Below the pieces are notes generated by a model. The model did not search any database, was not told where the DNA came from, and saw only the letters and a program-made list of their open reading frames with translations. A stretch of DNA of 64,000 bases from Tranquillimonas rosea (GTDB lineage: Bacteria > Pseudomonadota > Alphaproteobacteria > Rhodobacterales > Rhodobacteraceae), in NCBI RefSeq assembly GCF_900111315.1, contig NZ_FOGU01000012.1, forward strand, positions 47,146 through 111,145. The letters run 5' to 3'. A program made the position numbers and the translations under genes. Below are positions 18,356-26,591 of the stretch, in pieces (position 1 is the stretch's first letter; each line of letters begins with the position of its first letter).

Positions 18356-20152
18356 TCAGGACAGGGCGTCCTTCGCCGCGTCGTACATCGCGCAGAGGAT
18401 GACGTGGGTCGAGGCCGCGCCGGGATCGATATGCCCGACCGAGCGTGCGCCCAGCTTGGCGGACCGTCCGCGGCGGCTTTCGATCTCCTTGGTGGCGTTC
18501 ATCCCGCGCTCGGCGCCCTCGCAGGCCGCCGCGAGGCAGGCCAGCACGTCGCCGTCCTTGCCGAGCGCGGCGCGCGCGGCCTCGGCGCCGGGCACCCAGG
18601 CATCGACCATGGTCTTGTCGCCCGGCTCGGCCCGGCCGCGTTCGCGCACGCCCTGCGCCGCCGCCTCGACCCAGGCGACCACGGCCGCGGCATCGAGGTT
18701 CAGGCGGTTGCCGACGGCGGTGCCCGCCCTGAGGAACGCCGTGGCGTAGAGCGGCCCGGACGAGGCGCCGACGGCGTCGAGGAACGCCTTGGCCATCCGC
18801 TTGCACGAGGTCTCGACCGTCTCGTCTGCGGGGCTCTGTTCCAGGGCCTTGCGCACCGCTTTCCAGCCGATGTCCATCGTGACGCCATGGTCGCCGTCGC
18901 CGATCACGCCGTCGAGCTCGGACAGCCGGTCTGCGTCCGCGCTGATGCGCTCGCCGGCGCGGATCATCATGCTGCGGAAGATCGCCGGCGTGACCGGGCC
19001 ATCGGTGGCCAGATCCTCGCGCCGGACCTCGGTCTCGTCGCGGGCGGCGTGCTGTACGGTGGTGCGGGTGGCGGTCGTCGCGGCGGGCCGGGCCTGCGCG
19101 ACGGTGCCCACGGTCAGCGCCGGGGTCCGGCAGGGCATGTCGAGCAGCGCCTTGCGATCATCGTCGAGCTTCAGCAGCGTGACCGAGGCGCCCGCCATCT
19201 CCAGCGAGGTGGCGTATTCGCCGACCCAGGAATGATGGATCTTCACGCCGCGCTCGCCCAGGATCTGCGCCACGCGGCGGTGCAGGATGTAGAGCTCCAG
19301 CAGTCCCGTCGCGCCCAGCCCGTTGACCAGAACCGCGACCTCGCTGCCCTCGGGCAGGTCCATCTCGGCGAGGATGGGCTCCATCAGCTCGTCGGTGATA
19401 TGGTCGGCCTCGGCCAGCTTGCCGCGGCGCATGCCCGGCTCGCCATGCAGGCCCATGCCGATTTCCATTTCGTCGTGGCCGATCTCGAAATTGGGCTTGC
19501 CGGTCTGCGGCATCGAGCAGGCCGACAGGGCGACGCCCATCGACTTGGTGTTGGACAGCGCCGCGGACGCCGCCTCGGTCACGCCGGCCAGGTCGCGGCC
19601 TGCCTCGGCCGCGGCACCGGCGATCTTGAAGACGAAGAAGTCGCCCGCGATGCCCCTCCGTTCATCGGCGCGGTCGCTGGGCGCCGAGGCGACGTCGTCG
19701 GCAACGGCGACCGACTTGGCGGGGATGCCGAGACCTGCACATTCCTCGGCCGCCATGTCGAAGTTCAGCACGTCGCCGGTGTAATTGCCGTAGAGGAACA
19801 CCACGCCCGCGCCGCCATCGGCGGCCTTCGCGGCGTCGAGGATCTGCTCGGGGCTGGGCGAGGCGAAGACGTTGCCCACGGCCGCCGCGTCGGCCAGCCC
19901 ACGCCCGACATATCCGGCGAAGGCGGGCTCGTGGCCCGAACCGCCGCCGATCACGATGCCAACCTTGCCGTCGCGCGGGCCGTCGACGGCGACCACGGCG
20001 CGGCCGCTGTCGCCCTCGACCCGCAGAAGATGGGGATGGGCCGAGATCATTCCCTCGATGGCCTGCGAGATGATGTCCTCGGGGGCGTTGATCAGCTTCT
20101 TGGTGCGCACGTTCGACTGGTCCGTCATGTCGTCTGTCTTTCTGTCAAGCAT
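18356..20152 (-). CDS. Fused DhaK-DhaL kinase (dihydroxyacetone/erythrulose kinase type)
   Basis: This 598-residue ATP-dependent kinase has a DhaK domain (about residues 15-335) and a DhaL domain (about 385-595) fused by a polar Ala/Arg-rich linker. GGGSGHEPAFAGYVGRGLAD is the DhaK substrate loop, and the His in GMGLHGEPG (near residue 235) forms the covalent hemiaminal with the ketose. GVIGDGDHGVTMDIGW near residue 417 holds the DhaL Mg-ADP Asp residues. Fused forms in actinobacteria include L- and D-erythrulose kinases (LerK/DerK), which fits this locus better than plain dihydroxyacetone kinase. The start is either 20152 or ATG 20128 (MTDQSN). It is the last gene of the second ABC operon, 5 bases after the permease. 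Confidence 0.88.
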   Translation of the reverse strand: MLDRKTDDMTDQSNVRTKKLINAPEDIISQAIEGMISAHPHLLRVEGDSGRAVVAVDGPRDGKVGIVIGGGSGHEPAFAGYVGRGLADAAAVGNVFASPSPEQILDAAKAADGGAGVVFLYGNYTGDVLNFDMAAEECAGLGIPAKSVAVADDVASAPSDRADERRGIAGDFFVFKIAGAAAEAGRDLAGVTEAASAALSNTKSMGVALSACSMPQTGKPNFEIGHDEMEIGMGLHGEPGMRRGKLAEADHITDELMEPILAEMDLPEGSEVAVLVNGLGATGLLELYILHRRVAQILGERGVKIHHSWVGEYATSLEMAGASVTLLKLDDDRKALLDMPCRTPALTVGTVAQARPAATTATRTTVQHAARDETEVRREDLATDGPVTPAIFRSMMIRAGERISADADRLSELDGVIGDGDHGVTMDIGWKAVRKALEQSPADETVETSCKRMAKAFLDAVGASSGPLYATAFLRAGTAVGNRLNLDAAAVVAWVEAAAQGVRERGRAEPGDKTMVDAWVPGAEAARAALGKDGDVLACLAAACEGAERGMNATKEIESRRGRSAKLGARSVGHIDPGAASTHVILCAMYDAAKDALS

Positions 20153-20157
20153 GTCCC

Positions 20158-21150
20158 TCAGCCCTCGCGGCGCAGCCAGCGGCGCGAGATCGCGTCGAAC
20201 GAGATCGCGATGACCACGATCGCGCCGCTCACGATGCCCTGCCAGTACGGGGAGACGCCGAAGAGGACGATGATGTTCTCGATGATGCCGATGATCGCGG
20301 CGCCGAAGATCGCGCCGAGGATGCTGCCGACGCCGCCGGTGGTCGCCACGCCGCCGATCACCGCCGCTGCGATGGGGCCCAGCACCCAGGTGTCGCCGAT
20401 CGAGGGCTGCGCGGTGCCCAGCCGGGCCACCAGCAACAGCCCCGCGAGCGCCGACAGCGTGCCCGCCATGACGAAGACCAGGACGCGGATCGTGTCGACC
20501 TTGATGCCCAGCATGCGGGCGGCGTCGCGGTTGTTGCCGATGGCGTACATGTAGCGGCCGAACGGCGTCTTCATCGTCAGGAACACGGCAAAGGCCAGCA
20601 CCACGAGCATCACCACGAAGGGCATCGGAAAGCCGAACAGGGTGCCGCGGCCTAGGAACTGCATCTCGCGCGGGATGTCAGTGATCGCCACGCCCCGCGT
20701 CAGCACCAGGATCGCGCCGCCGTAGATGCCGGCCGTACCGATTGTCAGCACCAGCGAGTGCAGGCCGAGCGACGTGACGAGCAGCCCGTTCACCAGCCCC
20801 AGAGTCGCCCCCATGCACAGCGCCAGCGCCATCGACAGCCACGGGTCGAGCCCGGCATTGACCATCAGCATCCCCGCAATGATGCCGGACAGGCCGCCGA
20901 TGGTGCCCAGAGACAGGTCCAGTTCCCCGAGGATCATCAGCGACGCCTGGCCGATGGTGACCAGCGCCACGAAGGCGAGGCCGCGGGCAACGACGCTCAT
21001 GTTGTAGGCGGTCAGGAAGTAGGGCGACAGGATCGCCGATATCGCGAAGATTGCGATGAGGACGGCCAGCACGCCCATGACGGGGTTCTTGGCCCAGGCG
21101 AGCAGCGGATTGTGCTTGGCCCTTTGCGCGGTCTCCTGCATGTCAGACAT
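20158..21150 (-). CDS. Sugar ABC transporter permease (second system)
   Basis: The 330-residue CUT2 permease (BPD_transp_2) has about nine to ten hydrophobic helices. Typical motifs are LMILGELDLSLGTIGGLSGI and TTGGVGSILGAIFGAAIIGI. The acidic loop motif 'ELDLS' corresponds to 'GIDLS' in most RbsC proteins. The start lies 8 bases inside the 3' end of the ATPase gene, and an ATG three codons later is possible. It works with the upstream ATPase and binding protein to import the substrate of the downstream DhaKL kinase (inference). Confidence 0.9.
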   Translation of the reverse strand: MSDMQETAQRAKHNPLLAWAKNPVMGVLAVLIAIFAISAILSPYFLTAYNMSVVARGLAFVALVTIGQASLMILGELDLSLGTIGGLSGIIAGMLMVNAGLDPWLSMALALCMGATLGLVNGLLVTSLGLHSLVLTIGTAGIYGGAILVLTRGVAITDIPREMQFLGRGTLFGFPMPFVVMLVVLAFAVFLTMKTPFGRYMYAIGNNRDAARMLGIKVDTIRVLVFVMAGTLSALAGLLLVARLGTAQPSIGDTWVLGPIAAAVIGGVATTGGVGSILGAIFGAAIIGIIENIIVLFGVSPYWQGIVSGAIVVIAISFDAISRRWLRREG

Positions 21151-22633
21151 GCTCGGCCTCCGTTCCGAAAATGGCGCCGACCAGGCTCTCTTGGTCCGTG
21201 GTGGCGGTGTCGAATTCGCCGGTCACCCGGCCAGAATGCATGGTGATGATCCGCGAGGCGCACTTGCGCAGCTCGTCCATCTCGGACGACACCAGCAGGA
21301 TGCCGATCCCCTTTTCGGCGAGGCCCTTCATGATCTCGTAGATCTGTGCCTTGGTGCGGACATCGATCCCCTTGGTCGGCTCGTCGAAGATCAGCACCTT
21401 CGGCTCCATCGCCATCGCGCGGCCGATGATCGTCTTCTGCTGGTTGCCGCCCGACAGGTTCGAGATCTTCGTGTCCGTCGAGGCGGTGCGGATGTCGTAG
21501 TCGTCGACGATGCGGTCGACCTCGCGCCGCTCGCGCCGCGCGTTGATCCCGAGCGGCGAGTTGGTCAGGTCGAAGATCGACAGGCCGATGTTCTCGCGGA
21601 CCGAGAGCTGTGGGAAGATGCCGTGATGCTTGCGCTCTTCCGAGAGATAGAGCATCCCGTTCTTCACGCTCTTCGTCGTGTCGCCGAGCCGCCAGGGGGC
21701 GCCGTTCACCCGGACGGTGCCGCGATGCGCCTTGCGGAAGCCGAAGATCGTCTGCATCAGCTCGGACCGGCCCGAGCCCACGAGGCCGGCAAAGCCCAGG
21801 ATCTCGCCACGATGAAGGGTGAAGTCCACATCCTCGAACCGGGGCCCGCTCAGGCCCTCGACCTCGATCAGCGGTTCGGCGGGCGCGGTGGCGGGGCGGA
21901 ACTGGTCGCCCAGCTCGAGCTTCTGGCCCGACATGGCGCGGATCAGGCCGTCCTCGTCGGTGTCAGACAGGTGCCCCGCCTCGACCTTCTTGCCGTTCCG
22001 CAGGACGGTGTAGTCGTCGCCGATGTCGAACACCTCGTCCATCTTGTGCGAGATGAACACGACGCCGACGCCCCGGTCGTGAAAGCCGCGGATGACCTTG
22101 AACACGCGGTCGACCTCGACGGGGGTGAGCGACGAGGTCGGCTCGTCCAGGATCAGGACCTTCATGTCCTTGTTGGTCGAGGCGCGGGCGATCTGCAGAA
22201 GCTGCTGGTCGGGGACCGAGATCGTCTGCACCAAGTCGCCGGGCCGGGCCTCGATGCCGAAGCGGTCGAGGTATTCCTGCGCCTCGCGTTCCAGCGCGGC
22301 GCGGCGCACGATGCCCCGGTGGCCGGATTTGTGGAACGGCATCAGCAGGTTCTCGGCCACGCTCATGTGCGGAAAGAGGCTGAGTTCCTGCGGCACGTAG
22401 GCGATGTAGCGGAACAGGTCGGGCTTTTCGGCCGGGTCCTCGCCGTCGATGCGGATCGTCCCGCGCGAGGGGCGGTCGGTTCCGGTGACCAGCTTGACCA
22501 GCGTGGACTTCCCCGCGCCGTTCTCGCCGACGAGAACGTGGGTGCGTCCGAGTTCGACATCCAGGTCGAGCCCGTCCAGCGCGGTGACGCCCGGAAAGTC
22601 GCGGCCGAGACCGCGTGTTTCGAGATAGGCCAT
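21143..22633 (-). CDS. Sugar ABC transporter ATPase, two ABC domains (second system)
   Basis: The 496-residue RbsA-type protein has a first domain with GENGAGKSTLVKLV and VLILDEPTSSLT. The first signature motif is degenerate (ISVPDQQLLQIARA). The second domain has a degenerate Walker A (GLVGSGRSELMQ), an intact signature LSGGNQQKTIIGRAM and VLIFDEPTKGIDVR. It is only distantly similar to the first ATPase of the window, so the two systems are separate lineages rather than a recent duplication. It is cytoplasmic and bound to the permease. It lies downstream of the binding-protein gene with a 76-base gap containing a hairpin. Confidence 0.92.
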   Translation of the reverse strand: MAYLETRGLGRDFPGVTALDGLDLDVELGRTHVLVGENGAGKSTLVKLVTGTDRPSRGTIRIDGEDPAEKPDLFRYIAYVPQELSLFPHMSVAENLLMPFHKSGHRGIVRRAALEREAQEYLDRFGIEARPGDLVQTISVPDQQLLQIARASTNKDMKVLILDEPTSSLTPVEVDRVFKVIRGFHDRGVGVVFISHKMDEVFDIGDDYTVLRNGKKVEAGHLSDTDEDGLIRAMSGQKLELGDQFRPATAPAEPLIEVEGLSGPRFEDVDFTLHRGEILGFAGLVGSGRSELMQTIFGFRKAHRGTVRVNGAPWRLGDTTKSVKNGMLYLSEERKHHGIFPQLSVRENIGLSIFDLTNSPLGINARRERREVDRIVDDYDIRTASTDTKISNLSGGNQQKTIIGRAMAMEPKVLIFDEPTKGIDVRTKAQIYEIMKGLAEKGIGILLVSSEMDELRKCASRIITMHSGRVTGEFDTATTDQESLVGAIFGTEAEHV

Positions 22634-22665
22634 GGATCGGCTCCAGGTCGAACGTGTGACGGTTT

Positions 22666-22692
22666 GCGGGCCGGGCAGGCGGCCCGGCCCGC
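22666..22692 (-). other. Intercistronic hairpin after the second binding-protein gene
   Basis: A perfect 11-bp stem, GCGGGCCGGGC (22666-22676) and GCCCGGCCCGC (22682-22692), with a 5-base loop begins 17 bases after the binding-protein stop on the minus strand. No T-run follows. It matches the hairpins found after the other two SBP genes that are followed by a gap. Confidence 0.6.
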
Positions 22693-22709
22693 GCTATCGG
22701 GTTGCCCCG

Positions 22710-23663
22710 TCAGCCGTCGACGTTGTCCTGGGTGATGAAGGCGTTGCCGGTATCGATATAGGTCGGCACCGGGGCACCGGTCGCCTGCTGCCACAGCAGC
22801 ATCACCGACCAGTAGCCCTGAAGCTCGGGCTGCGAGGCGGACGAGCTGTCGGCGACGCCGTCGCGGATCAGGTCGAGCATCTCGTTGAGGTTGTCGAGCC
22901 CGACAAGTTGCACTTCGCCTTCCTTGCCGGCCTCGACGATGGCCTGGCCGATCCCGACCGGGCCGGCGGCGTCCGACGCGACCCAGCCGTCGAGTTCGGG
23001 GTTGGCCTGCATGATCGCGGCGGCCTGCTTCTGGGCGGTCTGGATGTCGTCGTTGTCGATGCCTTCGGCGACGACCTCGATGCCGTCGTGCTCGGCAAAG
23101 ACCTCGCGGTGGCACTCGGCGCGGATCGAGTGGTTCGGCGCCGAGGGCACGCCCATCATGATCGCGACCTGGCCCTCACCGTCGAGCAGTTCGACGAGGC
23201 GGCGCGAGGCGATCTTGGCCTGCTCGCAGAAGTCCGAGCCGATATAGGGGATGTCCATCCCCTCGGGCGGGACGCTGTCAAACAGGGTCAGCGGAATTTC
23301 CTGATATTGCGCATCCTCGAGCGAGGCGCGGTTGCCGGCCGGGTCGAGCAGGTCGATGGCGATGCCGTCGGGGCGGGTCGCGATCGAGCTTTCGAGGATC
23401 TGGTTCTGCTGGACGACGTCGGCGGATTGCGGCGCGGAATAGTCGATCTGCACCGACGAGCCGGACTGCGCCTCGATCGCGGCGGCGGCCATCTGGGCGC
23501 CGTCGTTCACCTTGTCGAACCAGGGGTGGACGACCTTCGGAATGATGACGAAGCGATAGCTGTCTTTCTTCTGCGTGCCCGCGTCATCCTGAGCGACGGC
23601 CGGAACGGCCGCGGTGGCGACGAGCAGCGCCGAGGCGACGGTGCTCTGAACGAATCGCAACAT
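22710..23663 (-). CDS. Sugar ABC transporter periplasmic binding protein (second system)
   Basis: This 317-residue RbsB-fold binding protein has a signal peptide (STVASALLVATAAVPAVA, cleavage before QDDAG at about residue 24). The mature N-terminus reads FVIIPKVVHPWFDKVNDGAQ, then IDYSAPQSADVVQQNQILES and DGWVASDAAGPVGIGQAIVE. Tetritol, ketotetrose or pentose binders of this class share this pattern. It is the first gene of the operon and lies 84 bases below a promoter-like element. It is clearly different from the first binding protein, so it probably recognises another sugar, possibly erythrulose or threitol (inference from the linked kinase). Confidence 0.86.
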   Translation of the reverse strand: MLRFVQSTVASALLVATAAVPAVAQDDAGTQKKDSYRFVIIPKVVHPWFDKVNDGAQMAAAAIEAQSGSSVQIDYSAPQSADVVQQNQILESSIATRPDGIAIDLLDPAGNRASLEDAQYQEIPLTLFDSVPPEGMDIPYIGSDFCEQAKIASRRLVELLDGEGQVAIMMGVPSAPNHSIRAECHREVFAEHDGIEVVAEGIDNDDIQTAQKQAAAIMQANPELDGWVASDAAGPVGIGQAIVEAGKEGEVQLVGLDNLNEMLDLIRDGVADSSSASQPELQGYWSVMLLWQQATGAPVPTYIDTGNAFITQDNVDG

Positions 23664-24202
23664 GCGATGTCCTCCCTAGAAATGTGTGCGCGGGGCGCGT
23701 GCCCCGCGTCTCCTCCGGAAGCTCCCGTGAGGCGGAAGCTGCGCGGAACATACAGGTGTATTTTCGTTTTTACAACGGTATTACTTTACGTGCCGTCGCC
23801 TACGCCGTTACGCCCGGTTTCGCCGCGGCGCTGCGCATTGCGGCGCTCGCGTGACGCGCAAGTGGCCATGGCGTCTTGAAAAAAGGCACTTTCACACGTT
23901 GACGCAGCGTCGGCGCCACATCGGCAAGAAGCCGCACAATCCACAGTTGATCGAAGGGCGTGTCGCCGCCATAGTCCTTCGGCACCCGCCCGCGGACAGC
24001 CCAAAGAGCCGTTTCGACATGAACGCAACCCGCCTTGTTCGTTCGATCCATCCTGCGACCGGGAGCCGCGTTCCCGACAGGACGGACGGGCCGGGACCGA
24101 CGGGCAACGCGAGCCGGAACGCCCCGCCGCATTGGGCGGAATGAAAGGTCGCGGTGCGAGGGATGACGCGCGCGGCACACCTTCTATGGAACTGGAAAGC
24201 CC
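23664..24202. other. 539-base intergenic region, no confident gene
   Basis: Apart from the promoter-like element at 23747-23775, the region holds only weak reading frames. The best is on the minus strand (24051 to 23800, 83 codons, with VRGRVPKDYGGDTPFDQLWI). It has no good start signal and no recognisable family. It could be a small unknown gene or a remnant. Confidence 0.4.
23747..23775 (-). promoter_or_regulatory. Putative promoter of the second ABC/DhaKL operon
   Basis: On the minus strand TTGTAA (complement 23770-23775) and TATGTT (complement 23747-23752) are separated by 17 bases, in an A/T-rich patch in otherwise GC-rich DNA, 84 bases before the binding-protein start. The partial inverted repeat CGTTGTAAAAACG overlaps the -35 and may be a regulator site. 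Confidence 0.45.
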
Positions 24203-26398
24203 ATGTCTGATACGGCAATGACCACAACGAGCGCCGGCACCGGGGATGTGTCGGTCACTCGCACCGAGGCCTGGAATGGCGGCTTCGTGCACGAGTTCGA
24301 CTTTACCGCGGCGACGACGGCGGACGACTGGACGATCGTGATCTCGCTCGACGCCGAGATCACGAACATCTGGGGCGTGACGATCGACGCGCGTGTCGGC
24401 GATCTCTACACCCTGTCGGGATCGAGCTGGCAGGACTCGCTCGATGCCGGGCAGACCGCCGCCTTCGGGTTCCAGGGCGCGGGCGAGCCAGAGTTCGAGA
24501 TTGTCAGCATCAACGGCGCCGAGCCCGGGACGTCGGCCGAGCCGGAGGCGCCTGCGACCGAGGACGACACCACGCAGGACACTTCGGGCGACGACGGCAC
24601 GACCGACGAGACCTCCGATCCCGTCGTCGAAGAGCCGGCTGTGACCGGTACGCCCGAGACCGAAGAGGCGGACACGGCGCCGCGCCCGACGCTCGACTAC
24701 CGGGTGAGCGCGACGTGGAACGGCGGCTACAACGCCGCGCTGACCGTCAAGAACGAAACGCGCGAGGCCATGGACACCTGGTCGCTGATCGTCAGCGCAG
24801 ACGACCTGGACGTGCGGAACGCCTGGGGCATGACCGTGACCGATCTCGGCGACGGCACCTTCGAGCTGACCGGCGCGGGATACGGCGCGTCGCTGCATCC
24901 GGGCCAGAGCGTCGACATCGGTTTCACCGGGGCGGGGATGCCGCCCGAAGATCTGGACGTCGTGTCGGACGATGCGCCTTCGGACGGGGACGACGGCACG
25001 ACCGAACCGCCCACGGACGACGGCACGACCGACCCGGCGCCCGGCGCGTTCGGCGGGGCCGAGTATGCCGAGGCGCTCGATCTGTCGATGGACTTCTACT
25101 ATGCCCAGTATTCCGGCGAATTGCCCGACGACCATCCGGTCGCGTGGCGCGGCGACAGCGCGTTGCAGGACGGTGCCGACGTGGGCCGCGACCTGACAGG
25201 TGGGTTCTACGACGCGGGTGACCACGTGAAATTCGGGTTGCCGCAGGCCTATACCGCCACGACCCTCGCCTGGGGCGCGATCGACTTCCGCGACGGTTAC
25301 GATGCGGCGGGCAGCTATGACGATCTGGTCGCCCACGTTGATTGGGTCAGCGACTATCTCCTGCGCTGCTACGACGACAACGGCACGGCGGACCTGTCGG
25401 ACGACGTGTTCTACGGCCAGGTCGGCAACGGCCAGCTCGACCATGCCTATTGGGGCGCGCCCGAGGACATGACGATGGAGCGGCCGGCCTACGCCATCAC
25501 CGCCGACACGCCGGGCACCGAGGTGACGGCGCAGACCGCCGCCGCGCTCGCCGCCAGCTCGATGGTGCTGGGCGAGGCCGGGCAGGGCGCGCGCGCGGAC
25601 CAGCTGCTGGCCAATGCCGAAAAGCTGTTCGCCTTCTCCGAGGCCTACCAGGGCACCTATACCGACGCGATCCCGGATGCGGGCAGTTTCTACGCCTCCC
25701 ATTCGGGGTATGACGGCGAACTGGCCTGGGCGGCGACATGGCTCTACGAGGCGACGGGAGAGGCGGTCTACCTGCAGAAGGCCGAAAGCTATTACAGCGC
25801 TGACAACATCTACTGGGCGATGAGCTGGGACGATCAGTCGATGGGCACGGCGCTGCAACTGGCGAAGGCGACCGGCGATCAGCGATATTTCGACGACCTC
25901 GACGCGCATTTCGATCACTGGGAATACAGCGTCGCGCGGACACCGGGCACCGACACCAATGAGGGCCTCGCCTGGCTCGACCAGTGGGGGTCCAACCGCT
26001 ATGCCGCCAATACGGCGTTCCTGGCGATGGATTATGCCGAGCTGCTGGACGAGCGCGGGGAAAGCGACAAGGCCCAGGCGCTGCGCGAATTCGCATCCGA
26101 CCAGATCGACTACATGCTGGGCGACAATCCCGACGCCTTCAGCTATCTCGTCGGCTTCGGCGACGACTTCCCGTTGCAGCCGCACCATCGCGCCGCCTCG
26201 GGAACCGACCATGTCGGGGAATCCGGCCCGAACGAGCATGTGCTCGACGGGGCGCTGGTCGGCGGACCGGACCGGAACGGCGACTACACCGACCTGCGCA
26301 GCGATTACGTCGCCAACGAGGTGGCCATCGACTACAACGCTGGCTTCTCGGGCGCGCTGGCCGGCCTGATCGAACAGGATCAGTTCCTGCTGTCTTGA
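24203..26398 (+). CDS. GH9 endoglucanase with two CBM2 cellulose-binding modules, no visible signal peptide
   Basis: The 731-residue modular cellulase has CBM2 at about residues 10-106 (EAWNGGFVHEFDF), an Asp/Thr-rich linker, CBM2 at about 160-252 (ATWNGGYNAALTV), a second acidic linker, and GH9 from about 285 to the end. GGFYDAGDHVKFG carries the catalytic base Asp near 339. YTDLRSDYVANEVAIDYNA matches GH9 signature 2, with the acid Glu near 706. FGDDFPLQPHHR nearly matches signature 1. It cleaves beta-1,4-glucan internally. The N-terminus MSDTAMTTTSAGTGD has no Sec or Tat signal, and an in-frame TGA at 24164 rules out a longer start. The family and module order are commoner in actinobacteria and firmicutes, which suggests horizontal transfer. 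Confidence 0.92.
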   Translation: MSDTAMTTTSAGTGDVSVTRTEAWNGGFVHEFDFTAATTADDWTIVISLDAEITNIWGVTIDARVGDLYTLSGSSWQDSLDAGQTAAFGFQGAGEPEFEIVSINGAEPGTSAEPEAPATEDDTTQDTSGDDGTTDETSDPVVEEPAVTGTPETEEADTAPRPTLDYRVSATWNGGYNAALTVKNETREAMDTWSLIVSADDLDVRNAWGMTVTDLGDGTFELTGAGYGASLHPGQSVDIGFTGAGMPPEDLDVVSDDAPSDGDDGTTEPPTDDGTTDPAPGAFGGAEYAEALDLSMDFYYAQYSGELPDDHPVAWRGDSALQDGADVGRDLTGGFYDAGDHVKFGLPQAYTATTLAWGAIDFRDGYDAAGSYDDLVAHVDWVSDYLLRCYDDNGTADLSDDVFYGQVGNGQLDHAYWGAPEDMTMERPAYAITADTPGTEVTAQTAAALAASSMVLGEAGQGARADQLLANAEKLFAFSEAYQGTYTDAIPDAGSFYASHSGYDGELAWAATWLYEATGEAVYLQKAESYYSADNIYWAMSWDDQSMGTALQLAKATGDQRYFDDLDAHFDHWEYSVARTPGTDTNEGLAWLDQWGSNRYAANTAFLAMDYAELLDERGESDKAQALREFASDQIDYMLGDNPDAFSYLVGFGDDFPLQPHHRAASGTDHVGESGPNEHVLDGALVGGPDRNGDYTDLRSDYVANEVAIDYNAGFSGALAGLIEQDQFLLS

Positions 26399-26423
26399 AG
26401 CCACACAATCGGTGTATGCCGGA

Positions 26424-26454
26424 GGGGCGTCCGTTCACGCGGGCGCCCTTTTTC
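26424..26454 (+). terminator. Terminator after the GH9 gene
   Basis: An imperfect GC hairpin (GGGGCG at 26424 pairing with the CGCCC ending at 26448) around the loop TTCA is followed by TTTTT (26449-26453). It lies 26 bases after the cellulase stop and isolates the gene from putP. Confidence 0.65.
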
Positions 26455-26591
26455 GTGGGCGCGCGGGACAGGTTTCACGGCTCTGCCGCAGGAATCCCGA
26501 CGAAAAAACGGTCAATCCGCATGTGGCGCCTATTTCGTAGGCTCACCTCGACGTGACAAGGTGACTCAAATTGCAAGCATAAGGACTTATC

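Noticed and set aside
24520..25045. Acidic Asp/Thr-rich linkers of the cellulase as possible RTX or cadherin-like secretion repeats
   Set aside because: They lack the GGxGxD nonapeptide. They are ordinary, unusually acidic interdomain linkers.
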